From JBEVNX01 sp040507895 (GTDB taxonomy: Bacteria > Desulfobacterota > Binatia > JACPRU01): 14,507 nucleotides of DNA. The stretch covers positions 1-14,507 of the forward strand of contig JBEVNX010000081.1 of assembly GCA_040507895.1 (NCBI GenBank). Reading direction: 5' to 3'. The notes under the pieces were generated by a model. That model had not been told where the DNA came from. It ran no database searches and saw nothing but the letters and a program-made list of their open reading frames with translations. The translations under genes were made by a program, and so were the position numbers. Positions 1 to 6,781 of this stretch are shown piece by piece; the stretch's first letter is position 1, and each line of letters begins with the position of its first letter.

Positions 1-48
1 GTCAGCTGCAAGTCTTCAGGCCCCTTTTCCCCTCACCTCCGGCCTCGC

Positions 49-76
49 TTGTGATTGCCCGATAGGGCTATATACC
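49..76 (+). promoter_or_regulatory. possible promoter upstream of ppk2
   Basis: A TTGTGA-like -35 element (49-54) is followed after 16 bases by TATACC (71-76), within a short AT-rich patch that also reads TATATA at 69-74. This patch stands out in otherwise GC-rich DNA and lies about 60 bases before the ppk2 start. The spacing to TATATA itself (14 bases) is too short for a standard sigma-70 promoter and the -10 match is only 4 of 6, so this is a weak suggestion. Confidence 0.25.
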
Positions 77-133
77 GCGACTTGCGGCGCGGCATGCAGA
101 TCGCGTCGGGGACTTCACTTCGGAGAGGCGACG

Positions 134-985
134 ATGGCTGACGACGGCAAGGCAACGAAGGAAAGCAGCGACGAGGGCAAAGGCAAGGGGAAGCTCAAAA
201 AGAAGAACGACGGAAAGCTGAAGACGAAGAAGTACGAGAAGGAGCTGACCAAGCTGCACGTCGAGCTCGTCAAGCTCCAGGAGTGGGTCAAGGCCAAGGG
301 GATCAAGATCTGCGTCGTCCTCGAAGGCCGGGACGGGGCCGGCAAGGGCGGAACGATCAAAGCGATCACCGACCGCGTGAGCCCGCGCGTCTTTCGTGTG
401 ATGGCGCTGCCTTCTCCGACCGAGCGCGAGAAGAGTCAGATGTATGGCCAGCGCTATCTCCCGCATCTGCCTGCGGCAGGCGAGATCGTGATCTGGGACC
501 GCAGTTGGTACAACCGCGCGGGCGTCGAGCGCGTGATGGGCTTCTGCACGCAGGAGGACGCCAAGCGCTTCCTACAGGTCACGCCCGCTTTCGAAAGGAT
601 GATGGTCGACTCCGGCATCATCCTCCTCAAGTACTGGCTGGAGGTCAGCATGGAGGAACAGACCCGCCGGCTCGAATCGCGAAGCGACGACGGACGCAAG
701 ATCTGGAAGCTCTCGCCGATGGATCTGCTCTCGTACAGTCGCTGGTACGACTATTCGCGGGCGCGCGACGAGATGTTCCAAGCGACCGACACGGCGTGGG
801 CGCCGTGGTACGTGGTGCATTCCGACGACAAGAAGCGCGCGCGCCTGAACCTCATCACTCATCTGCTGAGCAAGATCCCCTACAAGAAGGTGAAGCGCGA
901 CAAAGTGAAGCTGCCGGAGCGGCAGAAGCGGCACGGCTACCGCGAGCCGGACTATCCATACAAGCTCGTCCCCGCGAAGTTCTAA
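134..985 (+). CDS. ppk2: polyphosphate kinase 2 (PPK2), class I-like
   Basis: The 283-residue protein is a PPK2-family kinase that transfers phosphate between polyphosphate and nucleoside diphosphates in the cytoplasm. The P-loop reads GRDGAGKGG (residues 65-73). The Walker B region is VIWDRSWYNRAGVERVMGF (119-137), and the lid segment with RSDDGRKIWKLSPMD lies at 183-197. A single PPK2 domain of this length, with these motifs, fits class I enzymes (ADP/GDP to ATP/GTP); the nucleotide preference is inferred. The first 35 residues are a Lys/Glu/Asp-rich low-complexity extension ahead of the catalytic core. The ATG at 134 is favoured by GGAGAGG at 122-128, five bases upstream. It is the first gene of a co-directional run with an acetyltransferase 43 bases downstream and a SulP transporter after that. 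Family assignment is firm. Confidence 0.95.
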   Translation: MADDGKATKESSDEGKGKGKLKKKNDGKLKTKKYEKELTKLHVELVKLQEWVKAKGIKICVVLEGRDGAGKGGTIKAITDRVSPRVFRVMALPSPTEREKSQMYGQRYLPHLPAAGEIVIWDRSWYNRAGVERVMGFCTQEDAKRFLQVTPAFERMMVDSGIILLKYWLEVSMEEQTRRLESRSDDGRKIWKLSPMDLLSYSRWYDYSRARDEMFQATDTAWAPWYVVHSDDKKRARLNLITHLLSKIPYKKVKRDKVKLPERQKRHGYREPDYPYKLVPAKF

Positions 986-1028
986 GCGGGCGAGCGGTCT
1001 CGCTCTCGGGCGGGCGCTCGAAGCCTCA

Positions 1029-1577
1029 ATGACAGCCGACGCTTCACATACCGAGTTCAAACCCGTCGACGTGACGCTGCGAGACGGGCGGCAGGTGAGG
1101 TTGCGCGCGGTCCGCGCGCAGGACAAGGACAAGTTTCAGGCGGCTCTGCGCCGCCTCTCGGCCGAGTCACGCTACTCCCGCTTCATGTCCGCCGTGCGCG
1201 AGCTGTCCCCGCGGATGCTCGAGCGCGCGACCCGTCCCGACGCGGACCGCGAGCTGCAACTGGTCGCCGTCGTCGGCGAAGGAGCGCAGGAAAGGATCGT
1301 CGGCGGGGCCCGCTATGCTGCCGCGGCGGGAAGCACGGATTGCGAGTTCGCGGTCACCGTGGCCGACGAATGGCATGGGCTCGGGCTCGCGCGTCAGCTG
1401 CTCGAGACGCTGATGCGCGCGGCCCGCGCGCGTGGGTTCGCGCGCATGGAGGGATACATCCTGGCCACCAACGCCCCGATGCTCGGGCTCGCGAAGCGAC
1501 TCGGCTTTGCCCCGGTGGCCAGTCCGGAAGGTCCGACGGTTCGCTTGGTTCGCCGCGATCTTGGCACGATTGCCTGA
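1029..1577 (+). CDS. GNAT-family N-acetyltransferase, Pat-like catalytic domain
   Basis: The 182-residue protein carries one GNAT domain. The opening LRDGRQVRLRAVRAQD (about residues 17-32) and the segment SAESRYSRFM (44-53) match the start of the acetyltransferase domain found at the C-terminus of Pat-type protein lysine acetyltransferases. The acetyl-CoA-binding motif A is seen as DEWHGLGLARQLLETLM (about 112-128), followed by NAPMLGLAKRLGF, the usual motif B region. There is no attached acyl-CoA-ligase-like or cyclic-nucleotide domain, so it is a stand-alone enzyme. The substrate is unknown; protein lysine acetylation is possible by family resemblance only. The ATG at 1029 has no clear Shine-Dalgarno. 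It lies 43 bases after ppk2 and 37 bases before the SulP gene, consistent with co-transcription. Confidence 0.88.
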   Translation: MTADASHTEFKPVDVTLRDGRQVRLRAVRAQDKDKFQAALRRLSAESRYSRFMSAVRELSPRMLERATRPDADRELQLVAVVGEGAQERIVGGARYAAAAGSTDCEFAVTVADEWHGLGLARQLLETLMRAARARGFARMEGYILATNAPMLGLAKRLGFAPVASPEGPTVRLVRRDLGTIA

Positions 1578-1602
1578 CTCGCCGGCGCGCGCACCTCGAA
1601 CG

Positions 1603-1610
1603 CGAGAGGA
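1603..1610 (+). promoter_or_regulatory. ribosome binding site that sets the sulP start
   Basis: The purine-rich GAGAGGA lies just before the ATG at 1615. The reading frame is open upstream to 1432, inside the acetyltransferase gene, so the longest possible reading is misleading. This site, plus the SulP-like sequence beginning right after it, supports 1615 as the start. Confidence 0.6.
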
Positions 1611-1614
1611 CACC

Positions 1615-3312
1615 ATGGCGAACCCCAGCACCGGCAGCTTCCGCGTCCCTGTACTGGATTGGGTCCGCGACTACCGAAGCGAGTGGATCAAGCCGGATGT
1701 CCTCGCTGGTCTGACCGCCGCGGCGGTCGTGATTCCGAAGGCGATGGCGTACGCCACGATCGCCGGACTGGCGGTGCAGGTCGGGCTCTACACGGCGCTG
1801 GTGCCGATGGTGATCTATGCCTTGCTCGGCAGCTCCCGGCCACTCAGCGTGAGCACGACGACGACGATCGCCATCCTGACCGGCGCGTCCCTCGGCCAGG
1901 TGGCTCCGGACAGCGACCCGGCTGCCCTCACGACCGCCGCCGCGACGCTGACGTTGCTCGTCGGCGCCGTTCTCGTGTCGGCGGCGCTCTTGCGCCTCGG
2001 CTTCGTCGCCAACTTCATTTCCGAACCGGTGCTGATCGGATTCAAGGCGGGGATCGGGCTGGTGATCGTGTTGGATCAGATCCCGAAGCTGCTGGGCATT
2101 CATTTTCACAAGGGCTCCTTCGTTCACAATCTGGTGGCCATTGCTCAGGGTATCCCCGACGCTTCCGTCGCGACCCTCGCCGTGGGGGTGACGATGGTGG
2201 TGCTTCTCGTGCTGTTGGAGCATTTCGTTCCGCGAGCGCCTGCACCGCTCCTCGCCGTCGCCAGCGGGATCGCCGCCATGAGCCTGTTCGGGTTGCAGGC
2301 TTACGGCGTCGCAACGGTCGGCCACGTTCCGACCGGCTTGCCGTCCCTGACGCTGCCGGACCTCGCGCTGATCGTCCCGCTCTGGCCTGCCGCCCTGGGC
2401 ATAGCGCTGATGAGCTTCACCGAAACGATCGCGGCCGGGCGCGCGTTCGCCGACAGCGGCGAGCCGACGCCGCAGGCGAATCGTGAGCTGCTCGCCACGG
2501 GTCTTGCGAATGCGGGAGGCGCTTTGCTGGGCTCGATGCCGGCCGGCGGCGGAACCACCCAGACCGCCGTGAACCGGCTGGCGGGGGCGCGCACGCAGCT
2601 TTCGGGATTGGTCGCCGCCGCGGCCACGCTGGTGACGATGCTCGTGCTGGCTCCCTTCATCGGAGTGATGCCGGAAGCCACGCTCGCAGCGGTCGTCATC
2701 GTGTATTCGATCGGGCTGATCAAACCGGCCGAGTTCCGGACGATTCTCGAGGTGCGGCGAACGGAGTTTCTGTGGGCCCTGGTCGCGCTGGCCGGCGTCG
2801 TGCTGCTCGGCACCCTGCAGGGAATCCTCGTTGCCATCATCGTCTCGATTCTGGCTCTCGCCTACCAAACGGCCGACCCGCCGGTCCATGTGCTCGGCCG
2901 CAAGCCGGGAACGAACGTCTTCCGACCCCGTTCCGAGGAGCATCCCGAGGACGAGACCTTTCCCGGGTTGCTCTTGCTCCGGGCGGAGGGGCGGATTTTT
3001 TTCGCAAATGCAGAGCGTGTGGGCGAGAAGATGGGGCCGTTGATCGCGGAGGCGAAGCCGAAGGTCGTGGCGCTCCATCTCCGCGGCGTGTTCGATCTGG
3101 AGTACACGGCGCTCAAGATGTTGACGGACGCCGAGAAGAGATACCGCGAGAGCGGCGTCCTTCTGTGGCTCGTCGGCCTCAACCCGGGAGTGCTGGCGAT
3201 GGTCCAGCGCTCGCCGCTGGGAGTGACCTTGGGCCGCGAACGGATGTTCTTCAATCTGGAGCAAGCCGTCGCCAAGTATCAGGCGTCCTGGGCGCACGCT
3301 GCGCCGCGCTGA
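1615..3312 (+). CDS. SulP-family anion transporter with STAS domain
   Basis: The 565-residue protein is an inner-membrane SulP (SLC26-type) transporter. The family signature near the first helices is clear: IPKAMAYATIAGLAVQVG (40-57) and SSRPLSVSTTTTIAILTG (73-90). Hydrophobic segments run to about residue 420, including FTETIAAGRAFA near 268-279. A cytoplasmic STAS domain follows at about 450-556. Substrates in the family are sulfate, bicarbonate, dicarboxylates and other anions; nothing here settles which. At the STAS position where anti-sigma-antagonist relatives have a phosphorylatable Asp-Ser/Thr, this protein reads FDLEYTAL (493-500), so the usual serine appears to be Tyr. The STAS domain may therefore not be regulated by that phosphorylation (inference). 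The gene ends 16 bases from the convergent discoidin gene. A second SulP C-terminus lies at the right edge of the window. Confidence 0.93.
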   Translation: MANPSTGSFRVPVLDWVRDYRSEWIKPDVLAGLTAAAVVIPKAMAYATIAGLAVQVGLYTALVPMVIYALLGSSRPLSVSTTTTIAILTGASLGQVAPDSDPAALTTAAATLTLLVGAVLVSAALLRLGFVANFISEPVLIGFKAGIGLVIVLDQIPKLLGIHFHKGSFVHNLVAIAQGIPDASVATLAVGVTMVVLLVLLEHFVPRAPAPLLAVASGIAAMSLFGLQAYGVATVGHVPTGLPSLTLPDLALIVPLWPAALGIALMSFTETIAAGRAFADSGEPTPQANRELLATGLANAGGALLGSMPAGGGTTQTAVNRLAGARTQLSGLVAAAATLVTMLVLAPFIGVMPEATLAAVVIVYSIGLIKPAEFRTILEVRRTEFLWALVALAGVVLLGTLQGILVAIIVSILALAYQTADPPVHVLGRKPGTNVFRPRSEEHPEDETFPGLLLLRAEGRIFFANAERVGEKMGPLIAEAKPKVVALHLRGVFDLEYTALKMLTDAEKRYRESGVLLWLVGLNPGVLAMVQRSPLGVTLGRERMFFNLEQAVAKYQASWAHAAPR

Positions 3313-3328
3313 GCTGACCGGCCCGAGT

Positions 3329-6300
3329 TTAAGGTCGGTAGTCGAGGATCAGGTCCGCGGCCATGGACCGTAGGATGACTCGCCGAGGGTCGGCTGCGGG
3401 TCGTTCTCTCCCATCCACCGCGACTCGACGCAGCGGTCCCGCGAACGGCGACTCCACGACGATCCCTGCGCTCGGAAAGCGAAGGCTACCTCCCAACAGG
3501 ACGCGCACGCGATCTTCGCCCTCCGCGCACATCGAGTAGTCCAGCGGCCCGGCGTGCGTCGCCAGCGCACGGACGCGGATTCCAGGCGCCTCTCGCACCC
3601 ACGCCGCGGGCACGCCAGCGGCCAGCACGAGCGCGCCGTCGTCGGCTCGTTCGTAAGCGAACATGCGCCGTACGGTACGAACGAAGCTCGACGCGATCCA
3701 CCCGTGCGGCAAGTCACCGAGGAAGCGGGGAACGCGCGGATCGCGTGTCGATACCTCGGGCCACTGGTGCCAGGGCGGTGGACGCTGATCGTCGATCAAC
3801 CATTGCAGCAGCTCGACGGCTCGCTGCTTCTGACCGAGCAGCACGAGCGCGGGAGCGTTGCGGACTTCGTATGCCGTGTACGCCTCGGCAGTCGTCTCGC
3901 CGCGCCGGCGGCAGTCGAACTCCTCCCAGTAGCGCTCGAAGGTCCGAGCCAGAGCGGCCGGCGGCAGTCGTGCTCCCTCGCCGCCGGGATCGAGCGCGAT
4001 CGCGGTCGATGTCGGATCGAATTCGCCGAGCTCGACCGAGCCGGGAAGGAAATCGATGCCGTGGTCCGCGATCGCGCGCACGATGGAGGCGTGAAGGTCG
4101 CGGCGCATAGCGTCCCTCAGCGCTGCAATGCGCCGGCTCGCGTCGCCGTCGCCGATCACGGCGGCCGCGTAGGCCGCGTCGGCGAGCCCGCGCACGGCGA
4201 AGAAATCGTCCCAATAGGAGTGTACGGGCCGCGACGAGTAGCCTTCGTGGCTGATCGATTCGGGGAGCAAGCCGAAGCAGGCCTGGCCGCCGAAACGGTC
4301 GGCGGTGCGCTCTGCCCGCAGCGCCGCGATCGCGGCCACGGCGCGCAGCACGTGAGACCAGAGCTCGACGAGGAACGCTCGGTCCCCGGTCAGACGGAAC
4401 ACCTCGACGATGCCCCAAATGAGCTGACCGTGGCTGTCGTGCTCAGCCACCGGATCGATTCCATTGCGGTCGACGGCGCAAGGTACGCGGCCGTCGTCGA
4501 GCTGATACGGCGCGTACCACCGCAAGAAGGCTCGCGCCTCGTCGGCGAAGCCCATCTCGGCGAGCGCCGTGCCGGTGAGCGTGCCGTCGCGGATCCACGA
4601 GCGCCGGTAGCAGCGCGGCCCGGGTTGGATGCGCGGCCCCTCGCGGTTCACGAGGATCCATGCAAGCGACGCCCGCAGGCTCGACGAGAACGGCTCGGCG
4701 CTAGGTGGCAGCTCGATCGGCACGCGAGCGAGTCGTGTGCGCCAGTGCGTCGTGGTTTCGACCAAGCGCGTGTCCGCCCACTCCTCGGCTTGCCGGCGGC
4801 TGAGGTCCGAAGCGGGCTCGGGAGCCGCGTCGTGCAGCCGTACCGCGACGGCGACGCCGGCGTGAGCGTACGCAGCGAGCTCGATGTCGTATGCGAGGAC
4901 GGCTTCCGCAAAGGCGATTGGATCGTCGACCCGCTCGCGCGACGGCATGCGCCCGGCGAGCAGCTCTCGTAGACCTTCCTCCGATTGCGCCGCGCCGAAG
5001 GCGTCGGGGTGCGACACCGAGAACACCGTCCGTGTGTCGTTCACCCGAACTCTGCCGCCGCTGCGCTCGATGCGCGTCACAGGCGCCACGCCGCCGACGA
5101 GGTTCAAGCTTTGCCAGGCGGGATTCACCTGGAACGGGCGGATGGCGAGGAAGAGGCGTAGTCGCCGTGAGCCGGCCCTCGTGTTCTCGACCTCGTAGCG
5201 GCCCACCAGCGTGCTGCGCCCGGGAGCGCCTGCGGCGAAGGCCGTGATGCGTAGCCCGAGATCCGCCGTCTGCCACTCGACCGATGGGATCGGCAGGTAG
5301 CCCTCGGCGAGGCTGACGCGCCGCTCGACGTTAGCCCACGTCACCAGACGTCCATCGGTCCAGAGAAACGGCTCGATCGAGAACGACTCGGCGTCGACCT
5401 CCAGCGCGCCGTCCTCGCTCAGGAGCCCCTTCCGCTCGTCGCCGTCCGCACCGACCAAGGCCCAGTAGGCTTGCTCGTTCAGCAAGTGGCGCGGGAAGAG
5501 GCCGCGGCGCTCCTTGCGAGCGGCCGCGCCGACGTAGCGCGCGGGCGACACAGCGAGCTCGAGCGGCACGACTTCGACGCGCGCCAGCGCCGGGGCCGAG
5601 CCGCGTGAGAATTCGATCCGCGCGAAGCGTCCTTCTCCGTCGGACGTGCGCAGCCACCGGCGGCGCTCGGCGCCGCCGCGGTCGTCGGCGAGAGGCTTCC
5701 AGCGAACGGCATCCTCCGAAGCGAGCAGTCGCATGGCTGGGACGCTGGCGGCGCCGGCGACGTCGACCACCACGCCACCGAACTCGCAGGAGCGACCGAG
5801 ATCGAGTTGGATCCACGACTGCGTATCGTTCTCGTCTGGGCGCCAATGGGTGCTCGCGTTTTCGTCGAGCATGCATTCGGGCCCATGGCTGCCCACGAAG
5901 CTCGACGCGGCGACGGCCTCGATCCGTGGCTTTGTCGCCGCGGGGTCGCGCGGCTCGATGCGCAGCTCTTCGATCCACAGCGTCCCCGAGCCGCCCGGGC
6001 CCGCCGCGAGCCCGATCTCGACCGCCCCGATGCGTTCGGGCTCGCCGCCGCTCGCCGGACCCCACGCGAACTCGAGGTTGGCTTTGCGCAACACCAGCGC
6101 CTCGGCCTCGCGCGGGAACGCGAAGTCGGGCCGCCGCCACCACCAGACGTTTCGGCCACCGGGATCGACGAGCTTCAACTGCAGCTGGTTGGCCGGGGCA
6201 TCGCCGCGCAGCCGGAGGACGGCGACGTAGTGGGACGGAAGGACCGCCGAACACTCGCGCCGTGCGATCGCCCAGCTCGTGGGTCCTACGAGGTCGAAGT

Positions 6301-6466
6301 CGACGCGCAGCGCGGCGCCGCGGGGCCCGGGCTCTGCGGACAGCGACACACTCGACGCATCCGCCGCGGTCGATGTCCATTGCCCGAGCGCCGCAGCTTC
6401 TTCGCCGCTCCAGAGCACTAGGGCGTCACGCACGGCTGCTGCACCCTGTCCGCGAACGATCGACAT
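3329..6466 (-). CDS. discoidin-domain protein with (alpha/alpha)6 glycosidase-like region
   Basis: The 1045-residue protein has several parts. Residues 1-172 form a beta-rich, carbohydrate-binding-like region (LRLRGDAPANQLQLKLVDP). A discoidin (F5/8 type C) domain at about 180-300 includes SSFVGSHGPECMLDENASTHW and WIQLDLGR. A beta-sandwich spans about 310-560 (IPSVEWQTADLGLRITAF). A helical toroid at about 590-940 is of the six-hairpin glycosidase type, with SWIRDGTLTGTAL (623-635), AEHDSHGQLIWG and VHSYWDDFFAVRGL. A short beta domain ends it. The WIRDG segment resembles glucoamylase/debranching-type enzymes, but catalytic residues cannot be assigned. There is no N-terminal signal peptide from the ATG at 6466, so it is probably cytoplasmic. 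It is divergent to a GH94-like phosphorylase, suggesting shared glycan metabolism. The start has only a weak GAGAG three bases upstream; an in-frame TGA lies two codons before it. The specific activity is unknown. Confidence 0.88.
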   Translation of the reverse strand: MSIVRGQGAAAVRDALVLWSGEEAAALGQWTSTAADASSVSLSAEPGPRGAALRVDFDLVGPTSWAIARRECSAVLPSHYVAVLRLRGDAPANQLQLKLVDPGGRNVWWWRRPDFAFPREAEALVLRKANLEFAWGPASGGEPERIGAVEIGLAAGPGGSGTLWIEELRIEPRDPAATKPRIEAVAASSFVGSHGPECMLDENASTHWRPDENDTQSWIQLDLGRSCEFGGVVVDVAGAASVPAMRLLASEDAVRWKPLADDRGGAERRRWLRTSDGEGRFARIEFSRGSAPALARVEVVPLELAVSPARYVGAAARKERRGLFPRHLLNEQAYWALVGADGDERKGLLSEDGALEVDAESFSIEPFLWTDGRLVTWANVERRVSLAEGYLPIPSVEWQTADLGLRITAFAAGAPGRSTLVGRYEVENTRAGSRRLRLFLAIRPFQVNPAWQSLNLVGGVAPVTRIERSGGRVRVNDTRTVFSVSHPDAFGAAQSEEGLRELLAGRMPSRERVDDPIAFAEAVLAYDIELAAYAHAGVAVAVRLHDAAPEPASDLSRRQAEEWADTRLVETTTHWRTRLARVPIELPPSAEPFSSSLRASLAWILVNREGPRIQPGPRCYRRSWIRDGTLTGTALAEMGFADEARAFLRWYAPYQLDDGRVPCAVDRNGIDPVAEHDSHGQLIWGIVEVFRLTGDRAFLVELWSHVLRAVAAIAALRAERTADRFGGQACFGLLPESISHEGYSSRPVHSYWDDFFAVRGLADAAYAAAVIGDGDASRRIAALRDAMRRDLHASIVRAIADHGIDFLPGSVELGEFDPTSTAIALDPGGEGARLPPAALARTFERYWEEFDCRRRGETTAEAYTAYEVRNAPALVLLGQKQRAVELLQWLIDDQRPPPWHQWPEVSTRDPRVPRFLGDLPHGWIASSFVRTVRRMFAYERADDGALVLAAGVPAAWVREAPGIRVRALATHAGPLDYSMCAEGEDRVRVLLGGSLRFPSAGIVVESPFAGPLRRVAVDGRERPAADPRRVILRSMAADLILDYRP

Positions 6467-6472
6467 GTGCTC

Positions 6473-6661
6473 TCACGTCGTCCGGAGCGACGCGCGCCAT
6501 TCGACCGTGCCGAACTCGAGAGCGACGGCGAGCGCGAGGAGCAAAACCCCTTGCCTGGCGGCCGGCGACGTCCAGTAGACGCGCGTCAGGCGCCAGAGAT
6601 TGCGAGCGAACCACCCGCCGAAGATGGCCTGCGGCTTCGCGCGGCACCGCCTCCCCCTCAA
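6473..6661 (-). pseudogene. N-terminal remnant resembling an SbmA/YddA-type ABC transporter
   Basis: This reading frame encodes up to about 62 residues from a TTG at 6661 (no in-frame ATG is close) to the TGA at 6475-6473. The middle reads LWRLTRVYWTSPAARQG and then VLLLALAVALEFGTV, one predicted membrane helix. From memory this matches the opening of the fused permease/ATPase transporters of the SbmA/BacA/YddA type, which begin with a Trp-Arg-Leu-x-x-x-Tyr-Trp-x-Ser segment before the first helix. Similarity stops after GTV; nine unrelated residues and a stop follow, so all later helices and the ATPase are gone. The stop is followed by GAG CAC and then the ATG of the discoidin gene, in the same frame. 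It could instead be a small single-helix protein or a broken membrane-anchor extension of the discoidin protein. No alignment was run. Confidence 0.4.
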
Positions 6662-6781
6662 CCTGCACCCGCTGAACGTATAGGGCAGACGGGCTTGCGC
6701 GAGCAAGATGACGTGTAGACGCGGGTAGCGTCGCGAGCCATCGTTCGGTAAGACCCGCCCGTTCGGAGGTACACGGGACAC
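6662..6781. other. upstream region of the phosphorylase; no convincing promoter
   Basis: These 120 bases separate the transporter-like remnant from the phosphorylase gene. No good -35/-10 pair is visible on either strand. A small inverted repeat, CTTGC-GCGA-GCAAG (6694-6707), could be a regulator site but is short. GGAGGT at 6765-6770 is the likely Shine-Dalgarno for the ATG at 6782 (11-base spacing). GAGAGG at 6785-6790 would suit the alternative ATG at 6797. Confidence 0.3.

Noticed and set aside
62..71. ATAG-GG-CTAT palindrome upstream of ppk2
   Set aside because: A single 4-base half-site is expected by chance and has no second copy nearby.
986..1028. GAGCG/CGCTC hairpin between ppk2 and the acetyltransferase
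   Set aside because: The stem is 5 bases in very GC-rich DNA without a T-run; such pairings are common by chance, and the genes look co-transcribed.
1354..3297. Long minus-strand open frame (647 codons) opposite the SulP gene
   Set aside because: Its product is rich in Arg, His, Gln and Asp with no recognisable domain. It is the usual antisense shadow of a high-GC gene, while the plus strand gives a complete SulP protein.
3313..3328. Shared terminator between the convergent SulP and discoidin genes
   Set aside because: Only a 4-base stem (GACC/GGTC) can be formed in and around the 16-base gap, with no T-run.
3554..4972. Plus-strand open frame (472 codons) opposite the discoidin gene
   Set aside because: No domain or helix pattern; the minus strand encodes the helical glycosidase-like region without interruption.
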